Shown here in pieces: positions 1 to 6,014 of a DNA stretch of 6,557 nt; position 1 is the first letter of the stretch; every line of letters begins with the position of its first letter. The translations under genes were made by a program, and so were the position numbers. The DNA is from Schleiferiaceae bacterium (GTDB lineage: Bacteria > Bacteroidota > Bacteroidia > Flavobacteriales > Schleiferiaceae). Under the pieces are notes generated by a model. It searched no databases and was not told where the DNA came from. It worked only from the letters and a program-made list of their open reading frames with translations. Where the stretch lies: NCBI GenBank assembly GCA_025210575.1, contig JAOARK010000559.1, positions 1 to 6,557 of the forward strand, read 5' to 3'.

Positions 1-1
1 A

Positions 2-43
2 GGCCCCACTTACACATATTCTAAAGGAAATACCAAGAATTAA
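2..43 (+). CDS. Possible 3' end of a rightward gene (partial, unidentified)
   Basis: Reading from base 2, the frame gives thirteen codons (GPTYTYSKGNTKN) ending at a TAA at 41-43, one base before a strong bidirectional terminator. That is where the end of a convergent rightward gene would be expected. The piece is far too short to identify. A second frame beginning at base 1 also stops (TAA at 22-24, peptide RPHLHIF) and is an equally short alternative. The placement of the terminator is the only support, so this is a tentative call and no function is proposed. Confidence 0.3.
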   Translation, partial: GPTYTYSKGNTKN

Positions 44-44
44 G

Positions 45-70
45 AAAAAAGACCCGAAAGGGTCTTTTTT
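45..70. terminator. Bidirectional intrinsic terminator at convergent gene ends
   Basis: The arms at 45-55 and 60-70 are perfectly complementary over 11 bp (GACCC/GGGTC core flanked by A6/T6) around a GAAA tetraloop at 56-59. Both strands end in a U-run, so it can stop transcription from either side. The TAA of the leftward BtuF-like gene (70-72) touches the right arm, making this its terminator. It probably also serves a rightward gene ending just left of it. Confidence 0.85.
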
Positions 71-843
71 TATGGCATTAAATCAAGTATGTAATCCCCA
101 AACTTTTCTAATCTACTTCCATACCAACTGAACATTTCTCCATCTACCAAAAGTGTTTTAATTCCTGTTCCAGCTTCTAACTTTTGCACATCGTCTAGAT
201 TAAATGGAAAGGGTTCTGTAGATAATAGGAGATATTTAGGCTTCAAGGATTTGAGTTGATCAATGGAAATTTCTGGATATCGACTCTGTTCATCATTAAT
301 GATATTTGAAAAACCTGCAGTTTCTAACATCTCATTAATGAACGTATTTGCCCCGGCTAGCATGTATGGATTTTTCCAAATGAAGTATGCCGCTGTACCA
401 AACTTATTTTTTGAAAGTGCTTGGACCGATTTATTAATTGAATTTACAAGAGATTTACTCCTTTCAATATTACAAACAAGCTCCCCCACATCATTAATCA
501 TTTCAAAACAGTCTTGAATAGAGTAAATGTCAGAAACATAGACCTGATATTTTGATTGCAGTTTTTCGATATCCTCTTTGGTGTTTTCTTCTTTATTGGC
601 AATAATTAAATCTGGATTTAAGAGATCTATTTTATCATGATGAAGCTTTTTTGTGCCTCCAACAATGGTCTTCGTTTTTCTCCATTCTTTGGGATGCACG
701 CAGAATTTTGTAATGCCAACAACTTCTTTATCCAAACCTAGATCATATAAAAGTTCCGTTTGAGACGGAACTAAACTAATAATCCGCTTTGGTGAACTGT
801 TTAATTTGATGTTGTTACCTAATTGATCTTTAATTTCAATCAT
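70..843 (-). CDS. BtuF-like helical-backbone metal receptor protein without signal peptide
   Basis: This 257-aa protein resembles the BtuF-type ABC transporter substrate-binding fold (helical backbone metal receptor family), whose members bind cobalamin, haem or siderophore-like ligands. Visible family features are the opening strand and helix around KRIISLVPSQTELLYDLGL (about residues 19-37), the VGITKFCVHP segment (42-51), a GGTKK turn (62-66), NPDLIIA (76-82) and a C-terminal DGEMFSWYGSRL block (234-245). The protein starts directly in the domain with MIEIKDQLG. There is no hydrophobic signal peptide or lipobox, although classical BtuF is periplasmic. The start codon lies inside the end of the upstream lipoprotein hydrolase gene (8-nt overlap), implying coupled translation and leaving no room for a leader in this frame. 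No permease or ATPase gene is adjacent. Ligand and location are therefore uncertain: family membership is well supported, cobalamin binding is only a family-level guess, and a cytoplasmic location is inference. Confidence 0.8.
   Translation of the reverse strand: MIEIKDQLGNNIKLNSSPKRIISLVPSQTELLYDLGLDKEVVGITKFCVHPKEWRKTKTIVGGTKKLHHDKIDLLNPDLIIANKEENTKEDIEKLQSKYQVYVSDIYSIQDCFEMINDVGELVCNIERSKSLVNSINKSVQALSKNKFGTAAYFIWKNPYMLAGANTFINEMLETAGFSNIINDEQSRYPEISIDQLKSLKPKYLLLSTEPFPFNLDDVQKLEAGTGIKTLLVDGEMFSWYGSRLEKFGDYILDLMP
836..843 (-). other. 8-nt gene overlap (translational coupling site)
   Basis: On the minus strand the bases ATGATTGA contain both the ATG of the BtuF-like gene (843-841) and the TGA of the hydrolase (838-836), in different frames. 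Such stop/start overlaps usually let ribosomes finishing the first gene start on the second. The two proteins are probably made from one message. No separate promoter match was seen for the second gene. Confidence 0.85.
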
Positions 844-1753
844 CTAACTTTTGATTAAGAAGCCAAGTATAAATTTCAGGGTTTTGGTACACCACTTTCC
901 AAACATCATGACCGACTTTAGGAACAATGGTGAATGAATAGTTGTTATGACCAAGGTCTTTTAAACGCTTAAAACCTGGGTAAAAATGTTGCGTTTGAAT
1001 AATCATATCTCTTTCTCCTGCAAAACACCATATCGGCAACTCTTGTTTTTTAATAGATTCCATTAGTTCTGGATGGCCCCAACCACATACAGGTAAAATA
1101 GCAGCAAACTTATTGGGATAAGTTGATGCCATATACCAAGTACCGAAGCCTCCATAGCTTAGACCTGTTAAATAGGTTTGATTGATACTTCCACGATGTT
1201 TTTTTTGAACATCGTTTACTATGGTGATAAGATCTTCTTGAACTTTATACCAGCCTCTGATGTTTCCTTCTTTAGGATAGGGAAGAGGCGTTGTCTTAGG
1301 GCCTTTGGTGTAACGAAAATTAGTATCAACAGGTATTCTTTCAGGTGAACCGTTTTCCAATCTCATCGGGATGGTATTTGTATCTCTTTTAGCGATATAG
1401 GCCTTAATGGTATCCATACCCATCATATGTAACTGGGGCACGATGAGTATAAATGGAAAGTTCTTTTTTTGGATCCAAGCTTCCATGAGCGGTCCGTGTT
1501 TCAAAGTCCACTTCAAATCACTTTTTCCATTGCCTCTTTCTCCATTTCCGTGGAGGTGCATTACAACTGGCCAAATTGAATCAGGATAGGAATGATAGCC
1601 TTCGGGTAGATATAAAAAGTAATCACGTTCCTTTTGATCAAGCTGACTGACATAAGATACGCGCTTCAGCTCTGGGGGTGAAAGTTTATTTTCGGTTTGA
1701 GCTTGGCATCCCCAGAAAGAGGTTAGAACAAAGAATGCGACTAAATATTTCAT
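836..1753 (-). CDS. Lipoprotein alpha/beta hydrolase (esterase or peptidase-like)
   Basis: This 305-aa secreted serine hydrolase has the alpha/beta fold. Residues 1-15 form a short lipoprotein-type signal ending FWG before Cys16. The lipobox is loose (aromatic residues at -3 and -2), but the following C-Q-A-Q is common in Bacteroidota lipoproteins. The core shows an oxyanion-hole motif HGNGERG (68-74), the nucleophile elbow GLSYGG (197-202) with Ser199, a likely catalytic Asp249 in GERD, and His282 in VGHDVW. This completes a Ser-Asp-His triad in the normal order. Residues about 108-168, between the strand FILIVPQ and the next helix, form a long Pro/Thr-rich insertion that could act as a lid. 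The arrangement resembles PHB-depolymerase/feruloyl-esterase-like carboxylesterases and prolyl-oligopeptidase-type domains. The substrate cannot be read from sequence. The stop codon overlaps the downstream BtuF-like gene. The start is fixed by the signal peptide, yet it lies only 7 nt after a terminator hairpin. Confidence 0.85.
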   Translation of the reverse strand: MKYLVAFFVLTSFWGCQAQTENKLSPPELKRVSYVSQLDQKERDYFLYLPEGYHSYPDSIWPVVMHLHGNGERGNGKSDLKWTLKHGPLMEAWIQKKNFPFILIVPQLHMMGMDTIKAYIAKRDTNTIPMRLENGSPERIPVDTNFRYTKGPKTTPLPYPKEGNIRGWYKVQEDLITIVNDVQKKHRGSINQTYLTGLSYGGFGTWYMASTYPNKFAAILPVCGWGHPELMESIKKQELPIWCFAGERDMIIQTQHFYPGFKRLKDLGHNNYSFTIVPKVGHDVWKVVYQNPEIYTWLLNQKLDD

Positions 1754-1760
1754 AAAAAAG

Positions 1761-1790
1761 AAAAGCCTAAATCTAAAGATTTAGGCTTTT
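1761..1790 (-). terminator. Intrinsic terminator of the CBS gene, abutting the hydrolase start
   Basis: The arms at 1761-1773 and 1778-1790 pair perfectly over 13 bp (AAAAGCCTAAATC with GATTTAGGCTTTT) around a 4-nt loop. On the minus strand the hairpin follows the CBS stop codon (TAG, 1814-1812) by 21 nt and is followed by a T-rich tract, as expected for a terminator. The other strand also ends in T residues. The T tract runs directly into the ATG of the hydrolase gene at 1753, leaving only 7 nt between hairpin and start codon. Confidence 0.85.
1768..1775 (-). promoter_or_regulatory. Weak -7-like element inside the terminator stem
   Basis: On the minus strand this reads TAGATTTA, matching the Bacteroidota -7 consensus TAnnTTTG at all but its last base. 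It is the only near-match between the CBS stop and the hydrolase start. Initiation about 7 nt downstream would leave a leader of only a few bases. No clear -33 TTTG was found at suitable spacing, so this is a candidate only. The alternative is that the hydrolase is expressed by read-through from the CBS gene. Confidence 0.2.
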
Positions 1791-1811
1791 TATAGTTCAT
1801 TATTTTTTGTT

Positions 1812-3173
1812 CTATCCTAAAGCGGCTACAATATCGTGACGAGTAAGTATGTGGTATTTACCTTGACCTAACTCTACCATTACAGCCCCGTTTTCTTTGG
1901 TGATCTTTTTAGACAATGTGTCAATAGGATCGGTTGCTTGAACAATTGGGAATGCCTCTTGCATAAAGTCTAAGACTTTTTCATCTCTAGCTTCATTGTT
2001 CTCCAGTAAAACTTGAACCAAATGAGTGTCGTCAACGCTTCCAACAAATTTTCCATTGTCCATTACCGGAAGCTGAGAAATCTCAAATTTTCGCATTAAT
2101 GCGATAGCATTGGTAACAGGCTCATGAGCGCCAATAGTTACCAGAGGTAAGTTTTCATGATTTGCCACTAGATCTCTTGCTACCTTATTGTCATCGTTTA
2201 GAAAGCCTCTATCACGCATCCAATCATCATTGAAGACTTTACCCACATAGCGCGAACCATGGTCATGGAAAAGAACCACAACTACAGAGTTTTCATCTAA
2301 TTCGTCTTTCATTTGACGAAGCACCTGAAAAGCAGAACCTGCAGAATAACCTAAAAGCAATCCCTCCTTTTTAGCCAATTCTCTGGTTACTAATGCTCCA
2401 TCTCTATCCGTCACTTTTTCAAAATGATCAATTACACTGAAATCAACGTTTTTAGGAATAATGTCTTCACCAATTCCCTCGGTGATATAGCTGTAGATCT
2501 CAGACTCATCAAACTCTCCAGTTTCATGGTACTTTTTAAAAACCGAACCATAGGTATCCGCTCCCCAAACTTTTACATTCGGATTTTGCTCTTTTAAATA
2601 TTTACCTACACCTGAGATCGTGCCTCCTGTTCCAACACCAACTATAAAGTGTGTAATTTTTCCATCTGTTTGATCCCAAATTTCTGGCCCCGTACTTTCA
2701 TAATGCGCTTCGCGGTTAGAGAGGTTATCATATTGAAATGGATAGAAAGAATTTGGAGTTTCTTTTGCCAATCTCTCTGCAACAGAATAATAAGATTCTG
2801 GATGATCTGGAGCAACGTTTGTAGGACAAATAACTACTTCGGCTCCTAAGGCACGAAGAATATCCATTTTTTCTTTACTCTGCTTGTCGTTGGTTGTGCA
2901 AATCAGCTTATAACCTTTTACAATGGCAGCCAGAGCTAGTCCCATTCCAGTATTACCTGAGGTACATTCTATAATAGTACCGCCTGGTTTTAGTTTACCT
3001 GAAGCTTCAGCGTCTTCAACCATTTTTAAGGCCATGCGGTCTTTTACGCTTTGACCTGGATTGAAGTATTCAACTTTTGCTAAAATGGTTCCAGGTAGAT
3101 CTTTGGCAATGTCGTTCAATTTTACCAGAGGAGTATTACCAATGGTATCTAAGATATTATTGTAGTATTTCAT
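1812..3173 (-). CDS. Cystathionine beta-synthase-type PLP enzyme with CBS-domain pair
   Basis: This 453-aa pyridoxal-phosphate enzyme of the beta-replacement family condenses serine (or an activated serine) with homocysteine or sulfide in the cytoplasm. Visible motifs are IGNTPLVKLN (11-20), the PLP-lysine Lys44 in NPGQSVKDRM, the substrate loop TSGNTGMG (71-78), the phosphate-binding GTGGTISG (181-188) and SAGSAF (277-282). PTNAPDHPESYYSVA-like and FNDDWMRDRGFL blocks resemble eukaryotic cystathionine beta-synthase more than plain O-acetylserine sulfhydrylase. Two CBS motifs follow (about 347-395 and 397-453), each with an [ST]xxD nucleotide-ribose signature (S379-D382, T444-D447), suggesting adenosyl-ligand regulation. 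There is no N-terminal haem-binding extension. I chose ATG 3173-3171 because homology starts at once and a good promoter lies just upstream. The longer reading to 3224 would begin inside the preceding terminator. Cysteine synthase activity remains possible; no cystathionine gamma-lyase gene is nearby. Confidence 0.92.
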   Translation of the reverse strand: MKYYNNILDTIGNTPLVKLNDIAKDLPGTILAKVEYFNPGQSVKDRMALKMVEDAEASGKLKPGGTIIECTSGNTGMGLALAAIVKGYKLICTTNDKQSKEKMDILRALGAEVVICPTNVAPDHPESYYSVAERLAKETPNSFYPFQYDNLSNREAHYESTGPEIWDQTDGKITHFIVGVGTGGTISGVGKYLKEQNPNVKVWGADTYGSVFKKYHETGEFDESEIYSYITEGIGEDIIPKNVDFSVIDHFEKVTDRDGALVTRELAKKEGLLLGYSAGSAFQVLRQMKDELDENSVVVVLFHDHGSRYVGKVFNDDWMRDRGFLNDDNKVARDLVANHENLPLVTIGAHEPVTNAIALMRKFEISQLPVMDNGKFVGSVDDTHLVQVLLENNEARDEKVLDFMQEAFPIVQATDPIDTLSKKITKENGAVMVELGQGKYHILTRHDIVAALG

Positions 3174-3191
3174 TTTCAAAAATATTGCGCG

Positions 3192-3199
3192 CAAATTTA
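3192..3199 (-). promoter_or_regulatory. Bacteroidota-type promoter of the CBS gene
   Basis: The minus strand reads TAAATTTG, a perfect match to the -7 element TAnnTTTG, ending 18 nt before the ATG at 3173. A TTTG that could serve as the -33 element lies at 3225-3222, with 22 nt between them, slightly long. That TTTG is the end of the U-tract of the preceding terminator. The predicted leader is only about 11 nt. The box supports the short start chosen for the CBS gene. Confidence 0.6.
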
Positions 3200-3223
3200 G
3201 ACCTTTAAGAATGTCATAAAACA

Positions 3224-3248
3224 AAAAAAGCCACCTATTGGTGGCTTT
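3224..3248 (-). terminator. Intrinsic terminator of the thioredoxin-fold gene
   Basis: The arms at 3227-3235 (AAAGCCACC) and 3240-3248 (GGTGGCTTT) pair perfectly over 9 bp around a 4-nt loop at 3236-3239. On the minus strand the hairpin is followed by a run of T (complement of the A-run at 3223-3229). It begins 20 nt after the TAA at 3271-3269. It separates the thioredoxin-fold gene from the CBS gene. Confidence 0.85.
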
Positions 3249-3268
3249 AATAAATATGCATTTCGACT

Positions 3269-4456
3269 TTATAAAGCCGTTCTAATATTTTCGATTACTT
3301 TTTCGTACGATTTAGTATCTGCGCCATCTGCTTTAGCCAATTCTAAAGCTTTTGTTTCCATCTCAAGTGCTTTTTTAGAATCGCCATTTACATGTAATAG
3401 GTTAGCATAAGTGTCTAGAATAGCATGGCTTTTATACTCTGTTAACTCGCATGCTCTTGCAGCCCATTCTTCTGCGGCCTTGGTATACTTAGGATCTTTA
3501 GCTTTTTCAAAGAAATTCCATGCCACGCTATTTAGCTCATTTGCATTGTCCCAAATGGCTTTTTCAACATTTGCTACACAATAGTCGAAATATTGAGTTT
3601 GATCGATTCTAGCGAGACGGGCACTTTCTGTACTAAACAAAATCCCATCCTTTCCTCCAAACTCCCAAGTTTCTACTTTGGCATACAATGCAGCGTATTT
3701 TTCAGTGGCATCTTCTTTTCTGCTGTACAACTGAGACATTAAAGCATTTCTGATTTTATAGGCTACGAACATATCAACATTGTCACCGTTGTTGGCTTTA
3801 TAGGCCTCTGTGTTATTTAGCAAGTCCTGAAATACAGGGCTTTCAATATCATCCACAACACCTGTTATGATCTTCCAATTTGCCTGACTGCTCCATTCCT
3901 CTTTAGAAATACCTTCAAAATATTTATTCACTTCTTCGGCATCGGCCATTCCAGCACCTGCCATTACATCAAAATAGATTTGCATGAATTCAGCATTGTT
4001 TCGATTTTTCGAAACATTCTCTGATAGAGCAATTAGGTTGTAATCCTTACTTTTTGCATAACCTCCGGTTTTGATGTAACTCTGAGGATCTCTTGAAGCA
4101 CCTACGGCTTTCATTACCAATTCCCTTTCAGCATTTACATAGATAAGTGTTGGATAAGCTCTAATTTTAAACTCGCGGGCAATGCTCGTGCCTTCGCCTT
4201 TCTCCATGTCAAACTTTACACAAACAAAGTTTTCATTAAAATAATCTGCTACATCGTTGTTAGTAAATATGTTGGCCGACATCCATTTACATGGCCCGCA
4301 CCAAACGGTATAGCAGTCCATAAAAATGGGTTTCTTTTCTTTTTTGGCAGCTGCAAGCGCCTCGTCAAATGTCACATCTCTAAATTCAATCTTACGATCT
4401 TGACCAATAGCTGAAATGGTTAAAGCGAGCGCAAAAACTAATACGAGTTTCTTCAT
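3269..4456 (-). CDS. Secreted thioredoxin-fold protein with helical repeat C-terminus
   Basis: This 395-aa protein begins with a Sec-type signal peptide (KK followed by a hydrophobic stretch, about residues 1-19, no lipobox), so it should act in the periplasm. Residues about 24-125 are a thioredoxin domain of the Thioredoxin_7/DsbD-C-like kind: the redox motif WCGPCK (52-57, Cys53 and Cys56), a FDMEKGEG segment (82-89) and the cis-proline Pro102 in AYPTLIYVN. Both active cysteines are present, so disulfide reduction or exchange is plausible. Extra cysteines are Cys48, Cys79, Cys293 and Cys336. The remaining roughly 270 residues are mostly helical; the end (about 305-390, ELNSVAWNFFEKAKD through KALEMETKALELAKADG) looks like degenerate TPR repeats and may bind a partner protein. 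It stands alone between terminators, so context does not name a substrate. The thioredoxin call is strong; partner and pathway are unknown. Confidence 0.88.
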   Translation of the reverse strand: MKKLVLVFALALTISAIGQDRKIEFRDVTFDEALAAAKKEKKPIFMDCYTVWCGPCKWMSANIFTNNDVADYFNENFVCVKFDMEKGEGTSIAREFKIRAYPTLIYVNAERELVMKAVGASRDPQSYIKTGGYAKSKDYNLIALSENVSKNRNNAEFMQIYFDVMAGAGMADAEEVNKYFEGISKEEWSSQANWKIITGVVDDIESPVFQDLLNNTEAYKANNGDNVDMFVAYKIRNALMSQLYSRKEDATEKYAALYAKVETWEFGGKDGILFSTESARLARIDQTQYFDYCVANVEKAIWDNANELNSVAWNFFEKAKDPKYTKAAEEWAARACELTEYKSHAILDTYANLLHVNGDSKKALEMETKALELAKADGADTKSYEKVIENIRTAL

Positions 4457-4479
4457 TTGTGTGATGTTTAATTTTTTGA

Positions 4480-4487
4480 TAAATCTA
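4480..4487 (-). promoter_or_regulatory. Candidate -7 element of the thioredoxin-fold gene
   Basis: The minus strand reads TAGATTTA, one mismatch (last base) from TAnnTTTG, 23 nt before the ATG at 4456. No convincing -33 TTTG lies at the expected distance. An alternative one-mismatch box, GATCTTTG, lies further upstream at 4547-4554 and would give a leader of about 85 nt. The rest of the 4457-4605 gap holds no gene or RNA that I recognise. Confidence 0.3.
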
Positions 4488-4605
4488 GATTAATTAATCG
4501 AATTGCCATAACATGTGTTAAGCCTGATAATTGTCATTCATTTTGGCAAAGATCTGATTTACATTTACCCAACCGTAACCTGATGTAAGCAATTAGATAA
4601 TTGAG

Positions 4606-4641
4606 AAAAGAAAACCCCGGGATTTCCCGGGGTTTTCTTTT
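4606..4641. terminator. Strong bidirectional terminator of the propeller lipoprotein gene
   Basis: A 16-bp perfect stem (4606-4621 with 4626-4641) closes an ATTT loop at 4622-4625. Its inner part is the GC-rich CCCCGGG/CCCGGGG and its outer part is A/T-rich, giving U-rich tails on both strands. It lies 21 bp beyond the TAA (4665-4663) of the leftward propeller gene. No rightward gene ends here, so its biological use is on the minus strand. Confidence 0.9.
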
Positions 4642-4662
4642 TTATTCTATTTAAATTCGAAA

Positions 4663-5811
4663 TTAATCGATCCAATCTGCAATAAACAAGTTTGTTTCAT
4701 GCGTTCCTCCATTTATACGGTTAGATGAAAAAACAAGTTTTTTACCGTCAGGAGAGAACATTGGGAAAGCGTCAAAAACACCATCGTAAGTAATTTGCTC
4801 AAGACCTGTACCATCTAAGTTGATCATGTAAAGGTTAAATGGATACCCTTTTTCGCTTGCGTGATTTGAAGAGAAAATAATTTTTTCTCCACTTGGGTGG
4901 AAGAAAGGAGCCCAGTTCGCTTGACCAAGGTCAGTAATCTTTCTTAGGTCTGAACCATCAACATTACAAACATATAACTCCATATCAGTTGGTGTTACCA
5001 TTCCCTGAGCTAACAATTCTTTGTATTCTTTAATTTCTTCTTCTGTTTTTGGTCTGGAAGAACGGAAAATCAACTTCGTTCCATCAGGTGAAAAGAAAGC
5101 ACCACCGTCATAACCTAATTCATGAGTAACCTGTTGAACATTACTTCCATCTATATCCATAGTGTATAATTCCAGATCACCAGAACGCAATGACGTGAAA
5201 ACGATCTTGTCACCTTTGGGTGAAACAGTTGGTTCAGCATCATAGCCTGGATCATCAGACAAAGTATCTACAATGTTTCCTTGTAGGTCAGAAACATAAA
5301 TGTCATAGTCGGCATAGATAGGCCAAACATATTTTCCATCTTCTCTTTTTTCGGGTACATGTGGGCAAGCAGGGTTGCCAGCATGAGTGCTACCAAAAAC
5401 GATAGTTGAATCTCCTGGCATGAAGTAAGAACAAGTTGTCCTTCCGCTTCCAGTAGAGATCAATTGTGGAATATTCTCTTCTAAATTTTCCTTTTCCCAA
5501 TCGAAAACAAATATTTGATCACAACTTAAATCCCAAGCAGGGTTGTTAGATTGAAAAACCAATTTTGTACCATCAAAAGAAAAGTATGCTTCAGCATTAT
5601 CTCCTCCAAAAGTGAGTTGTCTTATGTTGGCTAAATGTTTCTCTCCATCATAATGAATCATGCTTTTTGAAGTTTCTCCTGAGTAACCATCCGCATGTGC
5701 TTCATGGTTGTGCCCCTCATGATCATGGCCTTCATGCCCTTCTTCACCTTTAGGGCCTCCGCATGCTACTGCTGTAAGTGCTGCGATCGTAAAGAAAAAT
5801 ATCTTTTTCAT
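4663..5811 (-). CDS. TolB/PD40-type beta-propeller lipoprotein with His-rich tether
   Basis: This 382-aa exported protein has a signal peptide (1-16) ending AVA before the lipid-attachment Cys17. The mature N-terminus is a flexible tether: residues 25-39 hold six histidines spaced by Gly, Glu, Asp and Asn, which could bind Zn, Cu or Ni. From about residue 60 to the end are PD40/WD40-like propeller repeats, seen as recurring F-S-x-D-G-x-K-L-x-F-x-S blocks: 78-88 (SFDGTKLVFQS), 197-207, 241-251 (SPDGTKLIFRS), 306-315 and 353-363, each followed by a D-[LI]-[YF] strand and a DG-turn. Cys97, Cys127 (GRTTCSYF), Cys149 (NPACPHVPE) and Cys282 lie in the propeller. A charged helical insertion (about 254-272, KTEEEIKEYKELLAQG) interrupts one blade. 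The fold is like the C-terminal part of TolB, but the TolB N-terminal domain and Tol-Pal genes are absent. No enzymatic residues are evident; it may bind ligands, proteins or metal on the cell envelope. Function unknown. Confidence 0.85.
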   Translation of the reverse strand: MKKIFFFTIAALTAVACGGPKGEEGHEGHDHEGHNHEAHADGYSGETSKSMIHYDGEKHLANIRQLTFGGDNAEAYFSFDGTKLVFQSNNPAWDLSCDQIFVFDWEKENLEENIPQLISTGSGRTTCSYFMPGDSTIVFGSTHAGNPACPHVPEKREDGKYVWPIYADYDIYVSDLQGNIVDTLSDDPGYDAEPTVSPKGDKIVFTSLRSGDLELYTMDIDGSNVQQVTHELGYDGGAFFSPDGTKLIFRSSRPKTEEEIKEYKELLAQGMVTPTDMELYVCNVDGSDLRKITDLGQANWAPFFHPSGEKIIFSSNHASEKGYPFNLYMINLDGTGLEQITYDGVFDAFPMFSPDGKKLVFSSNRINGGTHETNLFIADWID

Positions 5812-5844
5812 ATAAACTTATTAAGAATCATTCTAAATGAGCGG

Positions 5845-5852
5845 CAAATATA
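5845..5852 (-). promoter_or_regulatory. Bacteroidota-type promoter of the propeller lipoprotein gene
   Basis: The minus strand reads TATATTTG, a perfect TAnnTTTG match, ending 33 nt before the ATG at 5811. Initiation about 7 nt downstream would give a leader of roughly 26 nt. A well-placed -33 TTTG is not obvious. No Shine-Dalgarno sequence precedes the ATG; the leader is AT-rich, as is usual in this phylum. Confidence 0.5.
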
Positions 5853-5977
5853 GATGCAAAACTTTCTGAGAACATGATTTTTAGCATTCTAAATTAGGGC
5901 ACTTAAAAACGAAATTATTGGTTGAAGATATCGCTCATTCATTGATAATAAAATCTTTTAAATCTCACTAACATCCT

Positions 5978-5985
5978 TACATTTG
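5978..5985 (+). promoter_or_regulatory. Bacteroidota-type promoter of pyrR
   Basis: The plus strand reads TACATTTG, a perfect TAnnTTTG match, ending 29 nt before the ATG at 6015. A weak T-rich -33 candidate (TTTA, 5957-5960) lies 17 nt upstream. The predicted leader is about 22 nt and is too short to hold an attenuator. Confidence 0.5.
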
Positions 5986-6014
5986 CTCAACTTCTTATTT
6001 GGTAATTCTACTGT

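Larger units (their letters stand above)
5812..6014. promoter_or_regulatory. Divergent intergenic region between propeller gene and pyrR
   Basis: This 203-bp AT-rich gap contains the leftward box at 5845-5852 and the rightward box at 5978-5985, about 125 bp apart. I saw no open reading frame of note, tRNA, riboswitch-like structure or strong hairpin in it. In particular there is no terminator/antiterminator hairpin between the pyrR promoter and its start codon. Confidence 0.5.

Noticed and set aside
263..517. Open frame of 84 codons on the plus strand
   Set aside because: It lies wholly antisense within the BtuF-like gene, has no promoter and its peptide has no recognisable domain; it is a shadow of the real gene.
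1407..1589. Open frame of 60 codons on the plus strand
   Set aside because: Antisense to the hydrolase coding region, which has intact catalytic motifs across the same bases.
2649..2849. Open frame of 66 codons on the plus strand
   Set aside because: Antisense to the conserved PLP-binding part of the CBS gene; no independent support.
3174..3224. N-terminal extension of the CBS enzyme by 17 residues
   Set aside because: The extra codons begin in the preceding terminator, lie across the likely promoter, and have no similarity to the family, whose homology begins at the internal methionine.
4482..4491. Palindrome AATCTAGATT upstream of the thioredoxin-fold gene
   Set aside because: It overlaps the weak -7 candidate and is unique in the window; too little to call a regulator site.
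4509..4520. Short palindrome TAACATGTGTTA as a possible operator
   Set aside because: The arms are only 5 bp and AT-rich, there is no second copy in the window, and such palindromes arise easily by chance in this composition.
5695..5736. His-rich coding segment as a nucleotide repeat or frameshift artefact
   Set aside because: The codons are varied and not an exact tandem repeat, and the frame continues cleanly between signal peptide and propeller, so it is a genuine protein feature.
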